A stretch of 64,000 nucleotides of DNA from Plotosus lineatus (Eukaryota; Chordata; Actinopteri; Siluriformes; Plotosidae), in assembly GCA_024760905.1 (NCBI GenBank), contig CM045733.1, positions 40,325,001 through 40,389,000 of the forward strand, in the 5' to 3' direction. A program made the translations under genes and the position numbers. Positions within the stretch are counted from its first letter, which is position 1. Every line of letters starts with the position of its first letter. Below the pieces are notes generated by a model that was not told the DNA's origin, did no database searches, and saw only the letters and a list, made by a program, of their open reading frames with translations. This document shows, piece after piece, positions 23,342 through 36,423 of this stretch.

Positions 23342-24089
23342 ATTAGGCATTAAATGTAATATGAGATCAATGAAAAAGTATTAAAACTAAAAAACAAAAA
23401 TAAAAACAAAAACAAAAAAAACAAAAAAACAGTAAAATACTGTGGTTTTTAAACTGGGTTTAGTAAATAGTCCAGTATTGACAAATGCTAATGAGATAAT
23501 AATAATTGCTCATGAGAAACATGCTAATCAGTTCTGATGTAACTGCCTTAAGCTTTTAGAAATTGGCGAAGAGAGAACAGTGCATGTGTTAGCATGTCTA
23601 CGAGAGACTGTGCAATGACAAGGTTCCCAAGAGGCATCCCCAGATGTTTTTTTTTTTTTTTTTTTTTTTTGGGATAATCTAACAGCTCAACAGCAGGACA
23701 AACAAGAAAAAGAGGAAAAGGAGAAGGAAGAGAAACGTGTAGCTGAGCTCAGACACTGGGCAATGGGAGACGTAATTAAATTTCCCTGCTGCTTCAGTGC
23801 TGTTTATTTGATCAGAGCAAAGTAGGCCTTGGAGAGAATCTTTTTGCTTGCAGGCCAACTTAAAAGGAAAATCCACGCTGTATAAGCTGAGCACTGGGAG
23901 ATGAGAATGCCCAGCTGACCAGTGAGCGCCACCGCTAAGTACTAATCCATAAATCTGCCACTTCAAGTGCTATCTCTATTGCTGTGAGTGATGTTCCTTG
24001 AAGCCATGTCGACTGATTTTCACAGTGTCTGAGTTCAGGATGATGGCAAGATTAGCAATATGGCATTAAGAAGTGTTTCTGCTACTCAC

Positions 24090-24164
24090 AGCCTCTGGAT
24101 CCCAGTGTACAGAGCCATATCCACCTCTTGTACAGTCTGCAGGCCCAACCAGTTCTCAATGTGT
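24090..24164 (-). CDS. ntrk3: ntrk3 (TrkC) LRR exon, 75 bp
   Basis: Internal coding exon of the neurotrophin-3 receptor tyrosine kinase, in the extracellular leucine-rich-repeat region between the N-terminal cysteine cap and the first repeat. On the minus strand it is preceded by a strong pyrimidine tract ending in ctacag and followed by the donor gtgagt. Reading with one base of the first codon in this exon gives HIENWLGLQTVQEVDMALYT followed by GIQR and a split Leu codon (CT). Human TrkC has the same HIENW start and the VDM-LYTG core, so I assign TrkC rather than TrkA or TrkB, which differ strongly here. The length (75 bp, 25 codons) is as expected for this exon in Trk genes. The CT end joins the A that opens the 18336-18407 exon to make Leu. 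The upstream coding exon (signal peptide) is not seen in the window. Confidence 0.88.
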
Positions 24165-24339
24165 CTGTAGGGATAAAAAAGAGAACATCACAGAGTGCTC
24201 AAGCTAATCACCTAGCACACATGAACTAGCAGACAATCATAATATTCAGAATATCCAATAATGTTTAATGCGTGTAACAGCACTTTTATGTAATTGTGAG
24301 GAAAATTAGAGTAATTATGAGACATTTCTGGAGCTATTA

Positions 24340-24560
24340 CAACAACAAACCAGAACTATTGACTGGCATTTTTCGGTCTCCACACAGTAAGGCTACAGTG
24401 ACCTTGACATTTGACCTTCAAAGTCTAATCAGCTTACATTTGAATCAAACTGCAAAGTTTAACAAAAACAAATGCCTCAAAGTTTTCATATGATATCATA
24501 TGTGTTAAAAAATGGGCCATATTGATCTTTGACTTTTAAACTGTTAAAAATCTTTATTAA
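24340..24560 (+). repeat. possible decayed dispersed repeat
   Basis: acagtgaccttgacatttga then ccttcaaagtctaatcagct recalls a widespread animal repeat starting GTGACCTTGACCTTTGACC. Very diverged; only the opening is convincing. Confidence 0.35.
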
Positions 24561-27086
24561 TCTTTTCATGATATTTAAAAGATGTCATAAAATGACCACT
24601 GTCATCCTTTAAAATTGTACAATGAACCATAAACATGTACTTTTAGTTTTTATTTTCTATTGAGTTTCCTTGTAACATATAATAAAACTAGTATTTCCTT
24701 CAGCCTTGGTACAAATTGCTGAAGTGTCTTCACAAAATGTTGACTGTTTATAGCTGCTAGTCTCACACAGAACATTTATTTTAGCATTTTAAACATTCAC
24801 TAACATGCCAAGCTATGCAGTTAAAGGAGGTGGGGTTTTCCAGTTCCAAATTCCAGATTTTTATGTCTTGCTTATTTATGATTCCTCTGAGGGTGCCAAG
24901 GGTTCTATTGACTCAGTGTTCATTTTCTTACAGAATCTCCCACTTCTGCTCACCAGAAATCGGATATGAAACTAAAAGTGTTGATTAACACTCTTTGCCC
25001 TGATAAAGATGGACCAAAGAGACAATTTCTGCTCTTTATGAAAAACACAAACAGTGAAGGCTAATCGTCAATCCTGCGATCTCATGGCAGCAGATGTGAA
25101 GAAATCCAGCTGCTGTCAGCTTTTGACAGAGTGTGAATTCATAACACACATGCTGATTAATGATTGTTTTCCTGCTGGAGTGATGTGTTTGAAACAACGT
25201 GAAAATCACTCTGAGGCCATCACTGGGGTGCATTGATAGAGCCATGGCTTTGAAGGAAAAGTGTTGCTAACCACCCCCTCCCCCCACCACCATGTCAAGG
25301 TTTTACAAATAAATTTTAAATATACTTTATAAATCTTCCCTTTAAATTTTAATAAAATAAACATTTGTTTGTTTTTCTTACTGCATGGAAAATACTTAGT
25401 CATTTTGCAAGCCATCACTATGTATATTTATTTATTTATTTTAATCTTTTTTAAAATAATGCATTTTTATAACTGCCAAATTAGTATCTTTGCTCAACAC
25501 TAATAAATTACAAACCACCACACTTTTTATTCTAAAAATGCTGGACATTTTTTTTATTTAAAAATATATATTTTATTTCATACCACATTTTTAATTGCAC
25601 AAAAAATCTTTAAAAAAAAAAGAAAAAGAACAATGGCACTAAAGAAGGGCTAAGTTACTTAAAAAACAGTCAGCTAAAAAAAAAAAAAAAAAAATCCATG
25701 AATCTATGAGGAAAATTACATTTTCTGCAACTATGAAGTTCTACATATTTGACAGAAAACTCAGAAAATCTGAAATATTTTTTTGAAATTAATGAGCAAG
25801 AAACTATGACTTTCTGAGACACCAATCATCAGCTTTACAACTGCATTATACGAAATAGTATGACCTCTACCAAGGTTTGTTTTATGCTCAGTTTGTGGGT
25901 TTGTTTCCAGGATTATACAAAAAATTGTGAAATGTCTACCAGAGATTTGGCTTTGAACAATAAAATCTTCTTTAAGTTTGGAGAAGCTCAGGATCAAATT
26001 TTGGTGACCTTTTAATATTTTCTCCATATGGGGGGCTGAGCTTGGTGGAAGTTTTAACACTCTGTGTGCTCTTTTTAAAAACATTTTATTCATTTATTTA
26101 ATATTTGTTTGAAGAATAACAGTACATATTCTATAGCTCCAGGTAAAGCTGTGTATTCTGTGATCTGAAAATATTATGTTATGTATAGAAAAATATTATG
26201 AGCTAGTTTCCGAATAAATAAATTAAAATAATAGCCCCAATTTCAAAAATTCGAAGCTAGTTTGTAAGAATAATATATAAATTTAGGTGTCCGAGTTGTG
26301 TGGTTCCTTTAAGAAATAAAGAGTGAATAAATATAGAATTTAAATCTTCTCTGCATTTTCCAAATTCAGTCTTGAGTGCAAGAATATGAACATTGAGTTT
26401 TCTGTTTACTACCTGATTTCCAAAGTCACTTGTATGGCCTGTCGTTTTTACTTATCCATTCAACAAGTTCATGATCTGTGTTAATGCAAAGACCATGTTT
26501 GAGTTTTGCAACTAGTAGTGGAAGGCTTTAGTTTCATTTTATGTAATGTTAGAATAGCAAAACGTACCATCTCTGCATAACATAAAGTGTGAATATGTGC
26601 ATTCTGGTCAGTTCTTCGAGTCATTCAAAGAAACCTTTTGTGTTTTTACACTAACTATGTAAGAGAAACATTGGGAGGAACTTCTTTATTTTTGTCCATC
26701 TTTGAGTTTGCTTGCACTGACAGGGTATGCACGGACGGACATGGGACAGCCATCAAATTCATGCTCCCTGCCTATGGGACTTCAGTCAGATCTGCTCCTA
26801 CCCAAATCTTCCAGCTGTTTTTTTTTTTTTTAAATACAATGGCCTTAATGTCCTCTCACAAAAAAAAAAAAAAAAAACACAAAGGTTTGACATGTGTAAT
26901 CTAAATATAATGTTTCTCCAATTTTTCATATACAGTGCATACATATATATTTTTTTCATGGTTCCTATATTTTTCTCACATGTATGTTTATGTTGAATCT
27001 AAAATGTATTTTTTTTATATACAAGATGGGCAAAAACACTGTCCTCTCACTTTACAGCTGACATCATTCCCACATTTAGTTCAGTT
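24561..27086. other. no recognised feature
   Basis: 2.5 kb AT-rich intron. Contains A runs (25680-25694, 26860-26877) and, near 25861-25990, ctctaccaaggtttgtttta then ggatcaaattttggtgacct, possibly a relative of the 15117 repeat. No exon found. Confidence 0.45.
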
Positions 27087-27420
27087 AATTTTCTGTCACC
27101 ACTTAATCCTAATTAGGGTCGCGGGGAGGTTAGCGCCCATCCCAGCCGACTCCGGGCGAGGGCAGAGTACACCCTGGACAGCTCGCCAGGCTATCGCAGT
27201 GCGGAAACATGCTGACGGCTTTGCAGCTACTCATGACAAAAGTCAGCAATGTTTCTTTTACAGCCTCTCAACATAGACAGTGAGAGACATGGCCGGCCTT
27301 TGAAAACCCAGTTAACTGCACTGGGGGGACAGTGACAACCTTGTAGACAGTGGGACTCGAACCCCCTACCTTTGGATCAGCAATCCAGTGCCCAATACCA
27401 CAGGCCACCACTGCCCTCAT
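27087..27420 (-). mobile_element. SINE family A, L2-like tail, near full length
   Basis: Minus-strand copy. On the minus strand the head is gggcagtggtggcctgtggt with a well-kept B box gggttcgagtccc; then the family body (aactgggttttcaaaggccg, ctgacttttgtcatgagtag); then the L2-like tail (gagctgtccagggtgtactc, ccctaattaggattaagtgg). The family-A body with intact pol III boxes is clearest here. Confidence 0.82.
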
Positions 27421-29189
27421 CCCCAAAATTACTTATAGTTTTTTTTTTTTCCCCCTACATATTCAGGCACACAATCACTGCTGTTGCATGCCACATTCCA
27501 ATGTATTATTTGTGTGATTATTGTCTTTTTTATTTCCATTCTTCGTTAATTAGTTATTTCATGTGCAGAGACCCTTCATCTGAGTTGAAAGAAGAAGTGA
27601 GCATTTACCCACATGAGGGTTTTTCACAAAATATCAGAGCTGCGAGAATGAAACCCGACACTGCGTGTATAACATCAGCATAATTTCCAAAGTACAAAGC
27701 AAAACAAATTATAGAACGCAAAATGACAGGCTAATTAGATTCCTATTTCAACAGAATTTATTTCTTACAACTTTCCTCATTTTCCTTCACCTTTTACATC
27801 AAACCATCAGCCTTGGGGGAAGGAAAACAGTTCAGTGTAAATATAGACCTTAATAGCACACTTATTTTCAGACTCAAAGAAAGTTTATCATTTCTAATCT
27901 GATACTGTGTTGGAAAAAATGCAATTAAAAAATACAATAAGTGTTTTAAATATTTTGCATAATAATTACGTTTTATTTATGTCCATACTTCCTTAACAAA
28001 TACATCAATACACCGTTTACAATAATAAACAAGATATGAAGTAAGATCTTGTTTAAAACAGATGCGAGTAAAAGGTTTATTTACTGCATATTAGCTTTTC
28101 ACAAGTCAATATAAGTGAGGAATATTAGCAAAACACCAGCAGTGCCAAGGACAACACAGTGGATCCAAGTGCTTGGCCACAGCACAAGATCCACTCTGAA
28201 GTTCTTCCCAGGATTTAAGGCTAAATCTGACATTTTGGCAAATAACCACACTCTGCAAGTTTGACATGATGAATACATTGACATTCAAGATGTCTGCGTC
28301 CCGGATAGCAGAATGTAGCATCCACACCAGCTTTGGCAATAAAATCCCAGAGATAATTATGTTTTTTTTTTTTGTTTTTTTTGCATCAGAGCCAGCACGA
28401 GATGTTCGGCAACATGGGCAGATGGTTCTGTATGAGGTTTTATGATTCGGCCTAGAGGGACCTGAGGCTTCAGCTGCCGTCTAGCTAACGAAAGCTAAGC
28501 CTACTAAGCCTCTGCGCATCAGAGCACTCTCTGGCTGGATGTGAATTTAGAGCACAGTCGGGATGCTAATTCAGATATTCAGACGGCTAAGATATGAAGA
28601 CTCTGGCTTTCTGACAGGAGAAAGAAGCAGCAGGCCGCCTCAAAGTAGAACCAAAATCAGCGAAAACTTCATGAGCCTGTTGTGGGGTGTGTCAGACATT
28701 TCCTGAACGACAAAATCATCCAGATCATCTTAAATTAGAAGAAAACTGAAAATAATGCTGCTCAAATGAACAGTGCTGTTGCTCATTCTACTTAACCTGA
28801 TCTGCCAGGTTGTGTGAGAAAAAAAATCCAGTGGGATCTGATTAGCATTATTCAACATGCCTGAAGCAGTTAGCTTTCAATCATATTTAGCCACATTAGA
28901 GGATCCGTGTGAGATCCTGATGGACACTAGCATCCTCAAGCACTGAGCAGTTTTATTCTGGAAGCATCAGGAGCCAAAACGGTGATTAAGTTCAGATTGG
29001 CCACTAGGATGGGATGTGTCAGGTGCCAGCAATGACAAAAATTGATTTGGACAGACAGGAGCAAGTGCCAGAGTTTACAGAAGAAATTGTGATGAAACGA
29101 GCTACAAATTATGGAAATGTCTACAGAGAACGTTTTGCTGACATTCCTACAAACTGGGAAAATAAATTAAAACCAAGAAAAATATAAAA
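27421..29189. other. no recognised feature
   Basis: 1.8 kb of intron with T runs near 27440 and 28363. Overlapping minus-strand frames at 28099-28339 have no recognisable motif or splice context. Confidence 0.45.
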
Positions 29190-29427
29190 CGTCCGAGGCG
29201 ATCGTGGCCTTGTGGTAGGGTGCTGGATTAATGATCTGAAGGTCGAGGGTTCAAGACCCACTATCACTGGGTTGTCAGTGCTGCCCCCCAGCAGTTATTA
29301 CTGTTGCCCTGCCCTGCAGTGGCCTGACAAGCTATACAAGGTCTACTCTACCCTTGCCCAGAGTCTGCTGAGATGGGCACTAAGTTTTCCCACAATAATT
29401 AGAATTAAGTGGTTCAGAGATTAAATG
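29190..29427 (+). mobile_element. SINE family A variant lacking the middle
   Basis: Head cgatcgtggccttgtggtag then ggtgctggattaatgatctg; B box gagggttcaagaccc; directly followed by the L2-like tail (ggcctgacaagctatacaag, agaattaagtggttcagaga, ttaaatgaatgaa). The central body of family A is absent, so this is either a shorter subfamily or a deletion. Confidence 0.75.
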
Positions 29428-30020
29428 AATGAACATTAGCATGAAGAAGAAATTTTTAAAAGTATGTAATGAAAACTAATGATGAATTAGAAAATTGTCG
29501 ACACACACTGATAGTGGTGTCCTGAACAAGTATCATATCTCGAACATTAGCTTGGTTCTCTTTACACCCAGAAGTCAAAGTATTTGCCTTTTCTCATCCT
29601 CTCCTCCCATGTGTTTTGACTAGATTTATGAATTCTCCAACTACCCACAATGCAATTACAAGCCGGTTAATGAGAGAGCATGTAATGACGGATAAGGCTG
29701 TTGGGGTCCCTAGAGTGCATGTTGGACACTGATGTAAAATCCTGCCCTTGTCGTTTTGCTATTGTGTAACACACCCATGACATTCTCCTCCTGTCTTCCT
29801 TTTGGGAGCGTTAAACAGCCGCCGGAGGAAGCAGTCTCGTAGAACACCAATCAGTTCAAGCCTGCTAAAAGGGATCCATCTTTTTGAGCCAAATCTTTCA
29901 AGTCATTGTCTCTTTGCCTCAAGCACTGAATAATTCTGAATATTAATTAATTTGCTGCAATACTTTCAACTCAATCGTCATCTGTCTTTTTGTCACTCAA
30001 ACTCTTTAAAGTATCTAAAC
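29428..30020. other. no recognised feature
   Basis: Unique-looking intron sequence. Confidence 0.4.
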
Positions 30021-30136
30021 CAGTGTTTCCCAGCCTTTTTGAGCCAAGGCACACCTTTTACATTAGAAAAATCACGAGGCACACCACGGAACAAAAATGA
30101 TACTGCCCTCTAGCAGAACAGCACTGTTACTACATG
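30021..30136 (+). mobile_element. hAT-like 5' terminal fragment
   Basis: cagtgtttcccagccttttt then gagccaaggcacaccttttac and a caccacggaacaaaa block resemble the terminus of fish hAT-type MITEs (CAGTGTTTC-CAACC). The opposite terminus was not found beyond the RTE LINE that starts at 30142. Confidence 0.5.
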
Positions 30137-30141
30137 CTAAG

Positions 30142-32929
30142 TCTTCTTCTTTTCCTTTCAGCTGTTCCCTTCAGGGGACGCCACAGCAAATCATCTGCCT
30201 CCATCTCACCCTGTCCTCTGCATCTTCTTTTCTGACTCCAACAACCTTCATGTCTTCCTTCACCACATCCATAAATCTCTTCTTTGGTCTTCCTCGAGGC
30301 CTTCTGCCTGGTAGTTCCAACCTCAGCATCCTACTGCCAATTTACTCACTATCCCTCCTCTGTACATGTCCAAACCATCTCAATCTAGCCTCTCTGACTT
30401 TGTCTCCAAAACATCTTACATGGGCTGTCCCTCTGATATACTAATTTCTGATCCTATCCATTCTCTTTACTCCCAGAGAGAACCTCAACATTTTCATCTC
30501 CGCTACCTCCAGCTCTGCCTTCTGCCTTTTCCTCAGCGCCACTGTTTCGAAGCCATACAACATCGCTGGCCTCACCACCGTCTTGTACACTTTTCCCTTC
30601 ATTCTTGCTGACACTCTCCTGTCGCACATCACACCGGACACTTTTCTCCAACCATTCCAGCCTGCCTGCACACGCTTCTTCACCTCTTTTCCACATTCTC
30701 CATTGCTCTGGATTGTTGAGCCTAAGTACTTAAAATCCTCCACCTTCGTTATCTCTGCTCCCTGTAACATCGCCGTTTCTCCTGGGTCCTTCTCATTCAC
30801 ACACATGTATTCTGATTTTCTGAGGCAAACCTTCATTCCTCTCCTTTCCAGGGCATACCGCCACCTCTCTAGATTTTCCTGCACTTGTTCTCTGCTCTCA
30901 CTACAGATCACAATGTCATCTGCAAACATCATAGTCCATGGAGATTCTTGTCTCACCTCGTCTGTCAGCCTGTCCATCACCATAGCAAACAAGAAGGTCC
31001 CACCTCCACCTTGAATTCGTCGGTCACACCGACAGCACACCTCACCACTGTCTTACATCTCTCATACATGTCCTGCACCACTCGAACATACTTCTCTGCC
31101 ACTCCAGACTTCCTCAGGCAATACCACAGTTCTTCTCTTAGCACCGTGTCATATGCTTTTTCCAGATCCACAAAGGCACAATGCAGTTCCCTCTGACCTT
31201 TTCTGTACTTCTCTATTAATATCCTCAAAGCAAACACTGCATCTGTAGTGCTCTTTCTTGGCATGAAACCAAACTGCTGTTCACAAATGCCGACCTCTGC
31301 CCTTAGTCTAGCTTCCACTATTCTTTCTCATAACGTCTTCGTAGGGCTCATCAACATTATTCCTCTGTAGTTGCCACAACTCTGCATGTCTCCCTTGTTC
31401 TTAAAAATGGGCACCAGCACACTTCTCCCCCACTCCTCCAGCATCTGCTCACTCTCGAGGACCTTGTTGAATGTTCTTGTTAGAAAATCTACTGCTACCT
31501 CTCCTGGACACTTCCATACCTCCACAGGTATATCATCAGGACCAACTGCCTTTTCATTCTTCATCCTCTTCAATACCCTCCTCACTTCACCCTTACTGAT
31601 CTTTGCTACATCCTGCTCCTCAATGGTCACCTCTTCTACTCTTTTTTCTCTTTCATTTTCCTCATTCATCAGCTCTTCAAAGTACTCTTTCCATCTTCCC
31701 AGCACACTTCTGTCATCAGTCAATACATTTCCCTCTCTGTCCTTTATCAATTTAACTTACTATACATCCTTCCCATCTCTATTTCTCTGCTGTGCCAACC
31801 TGTATTGATCATTTTCTACCTCTTTACTGTCCAACCTATCATACAAGTCATCATACGCCCTCTATTTGGCCTTAGCCACTGCTACTTTCGCCTTACGCTG
31901 TGTCTCCCTGTACTCCTGTTTACTCTCTTCGGTCCTCTCAATGTCCCACTTCTTCTTAGCTAACCTCTTCCTTTGTACGCACTTCCTCATTCCACCACCA
32001 AGTCTCCTTATCTACTTTCCTTCCAGAGGACACATAAAGTATTCTCCTACCTGTGTCCCTGATCACATTTGCTGTGGTTGTCCAGTCATTTGGAAGCACT
32101 TCCTGGCCACCCAAAGCCTGTTTCAACTCCTCTTTGAAGACAACACGACTCTCTTCCTTTTCCTCTGCCTTTGCCTTCTTCACCTTCCTCACCATCAGCG
32201 TCATCCTGCATACCACCATCCTATGCTGTTTGGCAACACTCTCACCCACTACTACCTTGCAGTCACTGACTTCCTTCAAATGACAATTCTTTCACCTCTG
32301 GGGGGTATTCTGCATCACTTCATCTAACTCTCTCCAGAATCTCTCCTTCTCTTCTAGCTCACATCCTGCCTGTGGGGCATAAGCACCAACAACATTGAAC
32401 ATCACACCTTCAATTTCTAACTTGAGACTCATCACTCTGTCTGACACTCTTTTCACATCTAGAACATTCCTGACAAACCCCTCCTTCAAGATGACTCCTA
32501 CTCCATTTCTCTTCTCATCCACACCATGAAAAAACAGCTTAAACCCTGCTCCTAAGCTTCTAGCCTTGGTACCTTTCCACCTGGTCTCCTGAAAACAGTA
32601 TGTCCACCTTCCTCCTCTGCATCATGTCAGCCAGCTCTCTACCTTTTCCTGCCATAGTTCCAACATTCAAAGTCCCTACTTTCAGTTCTAGACTCATGTC
32701 TTTCCTCTTTTCTCTCTGCCTACGGATAAGCCTCCCACCTCCCCTTCGACCAACAGGCGGTCGTTGTTAACCCGGGCCTCGACCAATCCGGTCTGAAATT
32801 CTTTGTTGTGACTCGCATATTTTATTTGGCATTTGTTTTACGCCAAATGCCCTTCCTGACGCAACCCTCTGCATTTATCCAGGCTTGGGACCGGCATGAG
32901 GGAGAGACACTGGCTTGTGCCCATCACGT
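30142..32929 (-). mobile_element. RTE-type LINE, internally deleted
   Basis: 2788-bp minus-strand copy of the same RTE family as 4427-6247. Its 3' end is at 30142 (tcttcttcttttcctttcag then gacgccacagcaaatcatct) and its 5' UTR at about 32700-32929 (ttaacaacgaccgcctgttg read on the minus strand, and a tgcgtcaggaagggcatttg block). Short direct repeats CTAAG (30137-30141, 32930-32934) may be the target duplication. Unlike the first copy it keeps 5' UTR and the start of the endonuclease, so it was near full length on insertion. Confidence 0.88.
30172..32700 (-). pseudogene. RTE endonuclease-RT with deleted endonuclease core
   Basis: Decoded in pieces along the minus strand. Endonuclease start (DEKRNGVGVILKEGF, SLKLEIEGVMFNVVGAYAPQ, at 32522-32292). 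At about 32290 the frame passes from the I-P-GER position straight to LKEVSDCKVVVGES, dropping roughly 80 codons that should hold the catalytic GADFN and DY motifs. The linker follows (WWWNEEV), then RT at 31750-30441 with [25 protein letters not shown], and MMFADDIVICSE, the catalytic aspartates being intact. A 25-bp deletion removes most of the LHQGSALSP loop near 31005 and shifts frame. A stop follows RMDRIRN. Plus-strand frames over this interval are antisense shadows. Confidence 0.88.
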
Positions 32930-32934
32930 CTAAG

Positions 32935-33675
32935 GTTATATTTGAATTCAATCTTTCTGAAAAAATATTTCAGAAATCATCCTATCAATACATTCAGGTT
33001 ATCCAAGCTTCTGAGAGGACTGAAGATTTGTGGAGATAAAATTCACACAAGTGACAACTGCAAACTATCAAATATGCTTCAGGTCAGGTCTGCATGTGCC
33101 AGGATACATCCAGTACAATTATTGTGTTGTCTTCTTTTGAGTAAAGTTAAAAGCAGGCAGGTCATTAAGACACAACCAATGGCATGATAAAGCGATCAGC
33201 ATCCTGCCTCATGCTAGCTTTGGCACCCTCACAGCCGTATCGGGTACCATAGGATCGATATTCAGAGCCACTGGAACAGATCAAAGCAGTGAGTGAATGA
33301 TTGATGGAACAGGTTTCCAGGAGTGCACTGAGCCTTTCCCCCTAGTGAATAATTGACCATGGGACTAATTGATGAAGTCATTGATTGGGGACTACAGTGG
33401 CTAAATGAGCACTAATGACTCTGACAGCTTTCAGGATTCAGATCATAGGCTCATGATTTTAAGTCTCCATGTGATATTTCTTATGTAAAGTTATTAGGTA
33501 ATGGTCTGGTTTTGCATGTTGCATAAAAGTGTTACATTTCAACCATGGTATATGCTGCCATGAGCCATGAGGTGCGGTACTTAGAATTACACAACATCCA
33601 CCAATCACAATACAGTCGTTTAACACATTCACCTAAAAATGATTAACAGATGCATCGAAGTTTTGATCTTTCTGA

Positions 33676-33739
<64 letters not shown>

Positions 33740-36423
33740 ACAATAATAAAGCAATCCTGTTTTCTCCATTTTTTAGCCGCAGTAATCCAGGATGCCGATG
33801 GGCAGCGGGTATTAAACAGGGTTCCAAGAGGGCAAATTCTTCATCAGATATGGGAGGTAGAACTGCACAATGGAATGGGTTCACCAGATCACAATAAACA
33901 AACTAGTTCAGACCTATGGCCCATGTGGAGTCAACAGTCCACTTTCTGGTACAGTTTTGCAAAACAAGAGAACAGAAACATATATCAACATGGGAATAAC
34001 AAGAAAAGCTCTGCCCAGACACCAAACATGATCAAATTAGGATCAATCAAAGGTCTGGATTTTCAAGATGGCAACACTACTCACTATACCAGAATACAAC
34101 TCTTTTGTAAAATATATGATGAAGAAAGGCTCTACAACCTTATGACTGTTTGTAGTATGGGTCTATTAGATCCTTTCCTCTAGCTTTTCTTTAGACAAAC
34201 AAGCATCCGTCAGAGTTCAAAATCTATAAACAGGTGAAAGGAAATTTCTTAATTACTTAGAATAATTCCACACATAAGCAAGGGGGTGGATATAGATTTT
34301 TTTTTCTATGAAGTTTTTCTGCATTAGAAACATTAAGGTTTTCCACAGATGAGAAAATGGAAACAAGTTGCCATGTAAAAGATATATATTTTATGAAGTG
34401 TACATTATTGACAGTTTGTGAGTCAACTGGCATGGAATCCTGTTCCATTACTGTCTACAAAACAATTTGAGTTCTGAATCAACTTTATTTCTCCTCAAGG
34501 GGGCAAGTCAACCATAACAGGGCTTTTTCAAGCATGACTGTTAGAATAGTGTAGTGTAAAAAGTAGAGTACATCAAATTAGCATGACTTCAGCAGTAAGA
34601 GTGTAACAAAACACAAAGAAAATGCTAGAACAGTATTATACTGTACATAGAAACTAGCACGTAATAACGGTTTAGAGCGCCAAGTATTTACATATGCATT
34701 CAGATCACACCTGAAATGGTTTTGTTCTAAACAAATAATGGTTTAGACCTTTAAACATCAGTTCTTCTTGTGTTCTCAAAGAAATCCAAATAAATCTGTA
34801 TGGTGTTTGATGTTGTTATATACAGGTGACATTTTCCTGAATTTATCGCCACATCACTCCCACTTCTCTAATCTCATGACCTCCACATAAGTTCTGATTG
34901 ATCTAAATTCAGCGTTATCAGAAGGATTAATATCCTCATTATGGTTCTTGAGCAAAATTTAAAGTACGTGCATGCTGAGAAAGTGGATGTAACATTAACG
35001 TTACCTGGTTTATGAATATTTGAACAAGAAGTGGCAGAAGCAAAAATATACACAAAAGAATGTAATTCCCGAAAAGGCCAAGGGATGAACTGTGGTTGAA
35101 TCAGTTAAAGTACATGTTACGCATCTGTTCATTTTGGCAGATTGATTTCATTCAAAGTACCTCAGGTTTGGGAACAGAATGGAGCATCTGGTAGTTCTGA
35201 GTCTTGGTCTGAAACCTTGTATAAGCTCCAGAGAGAGCGCTACCAAATGGCCTACCAAACCAAAGTTTCAAGAGATTCCAGGTCTGAATTCTGGTAATTC
35301 TGTTGCCGTCAATAACTCTACTGGTTTCTGACTAAGAGCTAGGATGGAATTCCTGTTCCTGTTTACTGCATGTTGTCATTGTTTTTTAACAGATGACTCA
35401 TATGTGAGATCTTAACTTTATAAACCAATAACTAGCCAACAGTATCAGAAAGGTATCCAGCCAGCTCGGTCCAGTTTGCTTTGTGCTGCTGTGCTCTCAG
35501 ATAAAATAACATATTTTAAGATAAACATTTGTTATAAAATAGAGAAGAAAAAACAAGTGGGGATATTCTAGGACTTAAATCAATGCAACTGTAATTATGC
35601 ATGATTCTAAATTATTTTTAATCATTATATTATTTTACAACATGATAAAAGCATAATTTCAATAATAATAAATAATAATAGAATAACTAAACAAGTGCTT
35701 ATATATAAACCTGTCATTTTTTGACACCTGCGTGTCATCCAGCAGATGTTTAATTAACTCCACTGTGGTCAGGACACTGTACACATTACTACACGCCGCT
35801 ACACACTGCTACACACCCCATCACCTCCCGTCATGCAGTGAGCAAAACACAGTCCAAACCATACACCTCCCCTCCTCATCGTGATATCCTCAGCTTTCGC
35901 TTCACTCTGTTTAGTGAAGATACGGCACATGAAACGCTCAACATCCAAGTACATATTGGTTGGGGGTGCCAGAAGCTGTTACATTTTCATTTGCATCATA
36001 TTATCACTACCCACATGTGCACTTTTCCTTCAGCTGCAACTCTCCAAACACTGTGTGGATATCTCGTTGGAGCATAACGTTCCGGATTCACGGCTCTCAT
36101 GTCATAAACACTTTCTGCATTACACATTTCCCTGAATGGCATTTGGCAATGTACGGATTTAAACAGAAGCGCACTTTGTTCGCAATCACATAAAATAATT
36201 GACAATAATATGAAACAGAAACTGTTGTTTCTGAAGGCGAGGCTAATTATAAAATCAACATTTTAAAAGAGATGTATTCAGCATTAGAGCACTTAGGTCA
36301 ACAATATAACTTTATGAATACAATAATGTTTAATATTTAATTAAATATTTGGTACAATTGTTCAATTTGAAAATTGTACATAGTACATTTTAAATTGACC
36401 TTAAAATAAGTCAGAGCTCTGTG
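32935..36423. other. mostly featureless intron with (TTA)n
   Basis: 3.5 kb with a TTA microsatellite at 33677-33739. A 177-codon frame runs through it (33650-34183), but its start is an Ile run from the repeat and the rest has no recognised domain. No transposon ends or exons identified elsewhere in this stretch. Confidence 0.5.

Larger units (their letters stand above)
18408..24089 (-). other. complete ntrk3 intron, 5682 bp
   Basis: Sequence between the two TrkC exons, bounded by gtgagt on the upstream exon side and a pyrimidine-rich acceptor. It holds a diverged dispersed repeat, two or three SINE copies, two Tigger-type elements, GAT and AAT microsatellites and a long T run. The stretches 18408-19234, 20800-21028 and 23130-24089 show nothing recognisable apart from T and A runs. 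Intron status is inferred from the flanking exons. Confidence 0.8.

Noticed and set aside
28099..28339. Overlapping minus-strand frames of 61 and 77 codons
   Set aside because: No splice-site pattern, no motif, and no match to the missing ntrk3 N-terminal exon (no cysteine-cap signature).
30583..31808. Plus-strand open frames of up to 145 codons
   Set aside because: Antisense shadows of the minus-strand RTE LINE coding sequence.
33650..34183. 177-codon frame starting with an Ile run
   Set aside because: Opens in a TTA microsatellite; the remaining 130 codons have no recognisable motif or exon signals. An uncharacterised exon is not excluded but not supported.
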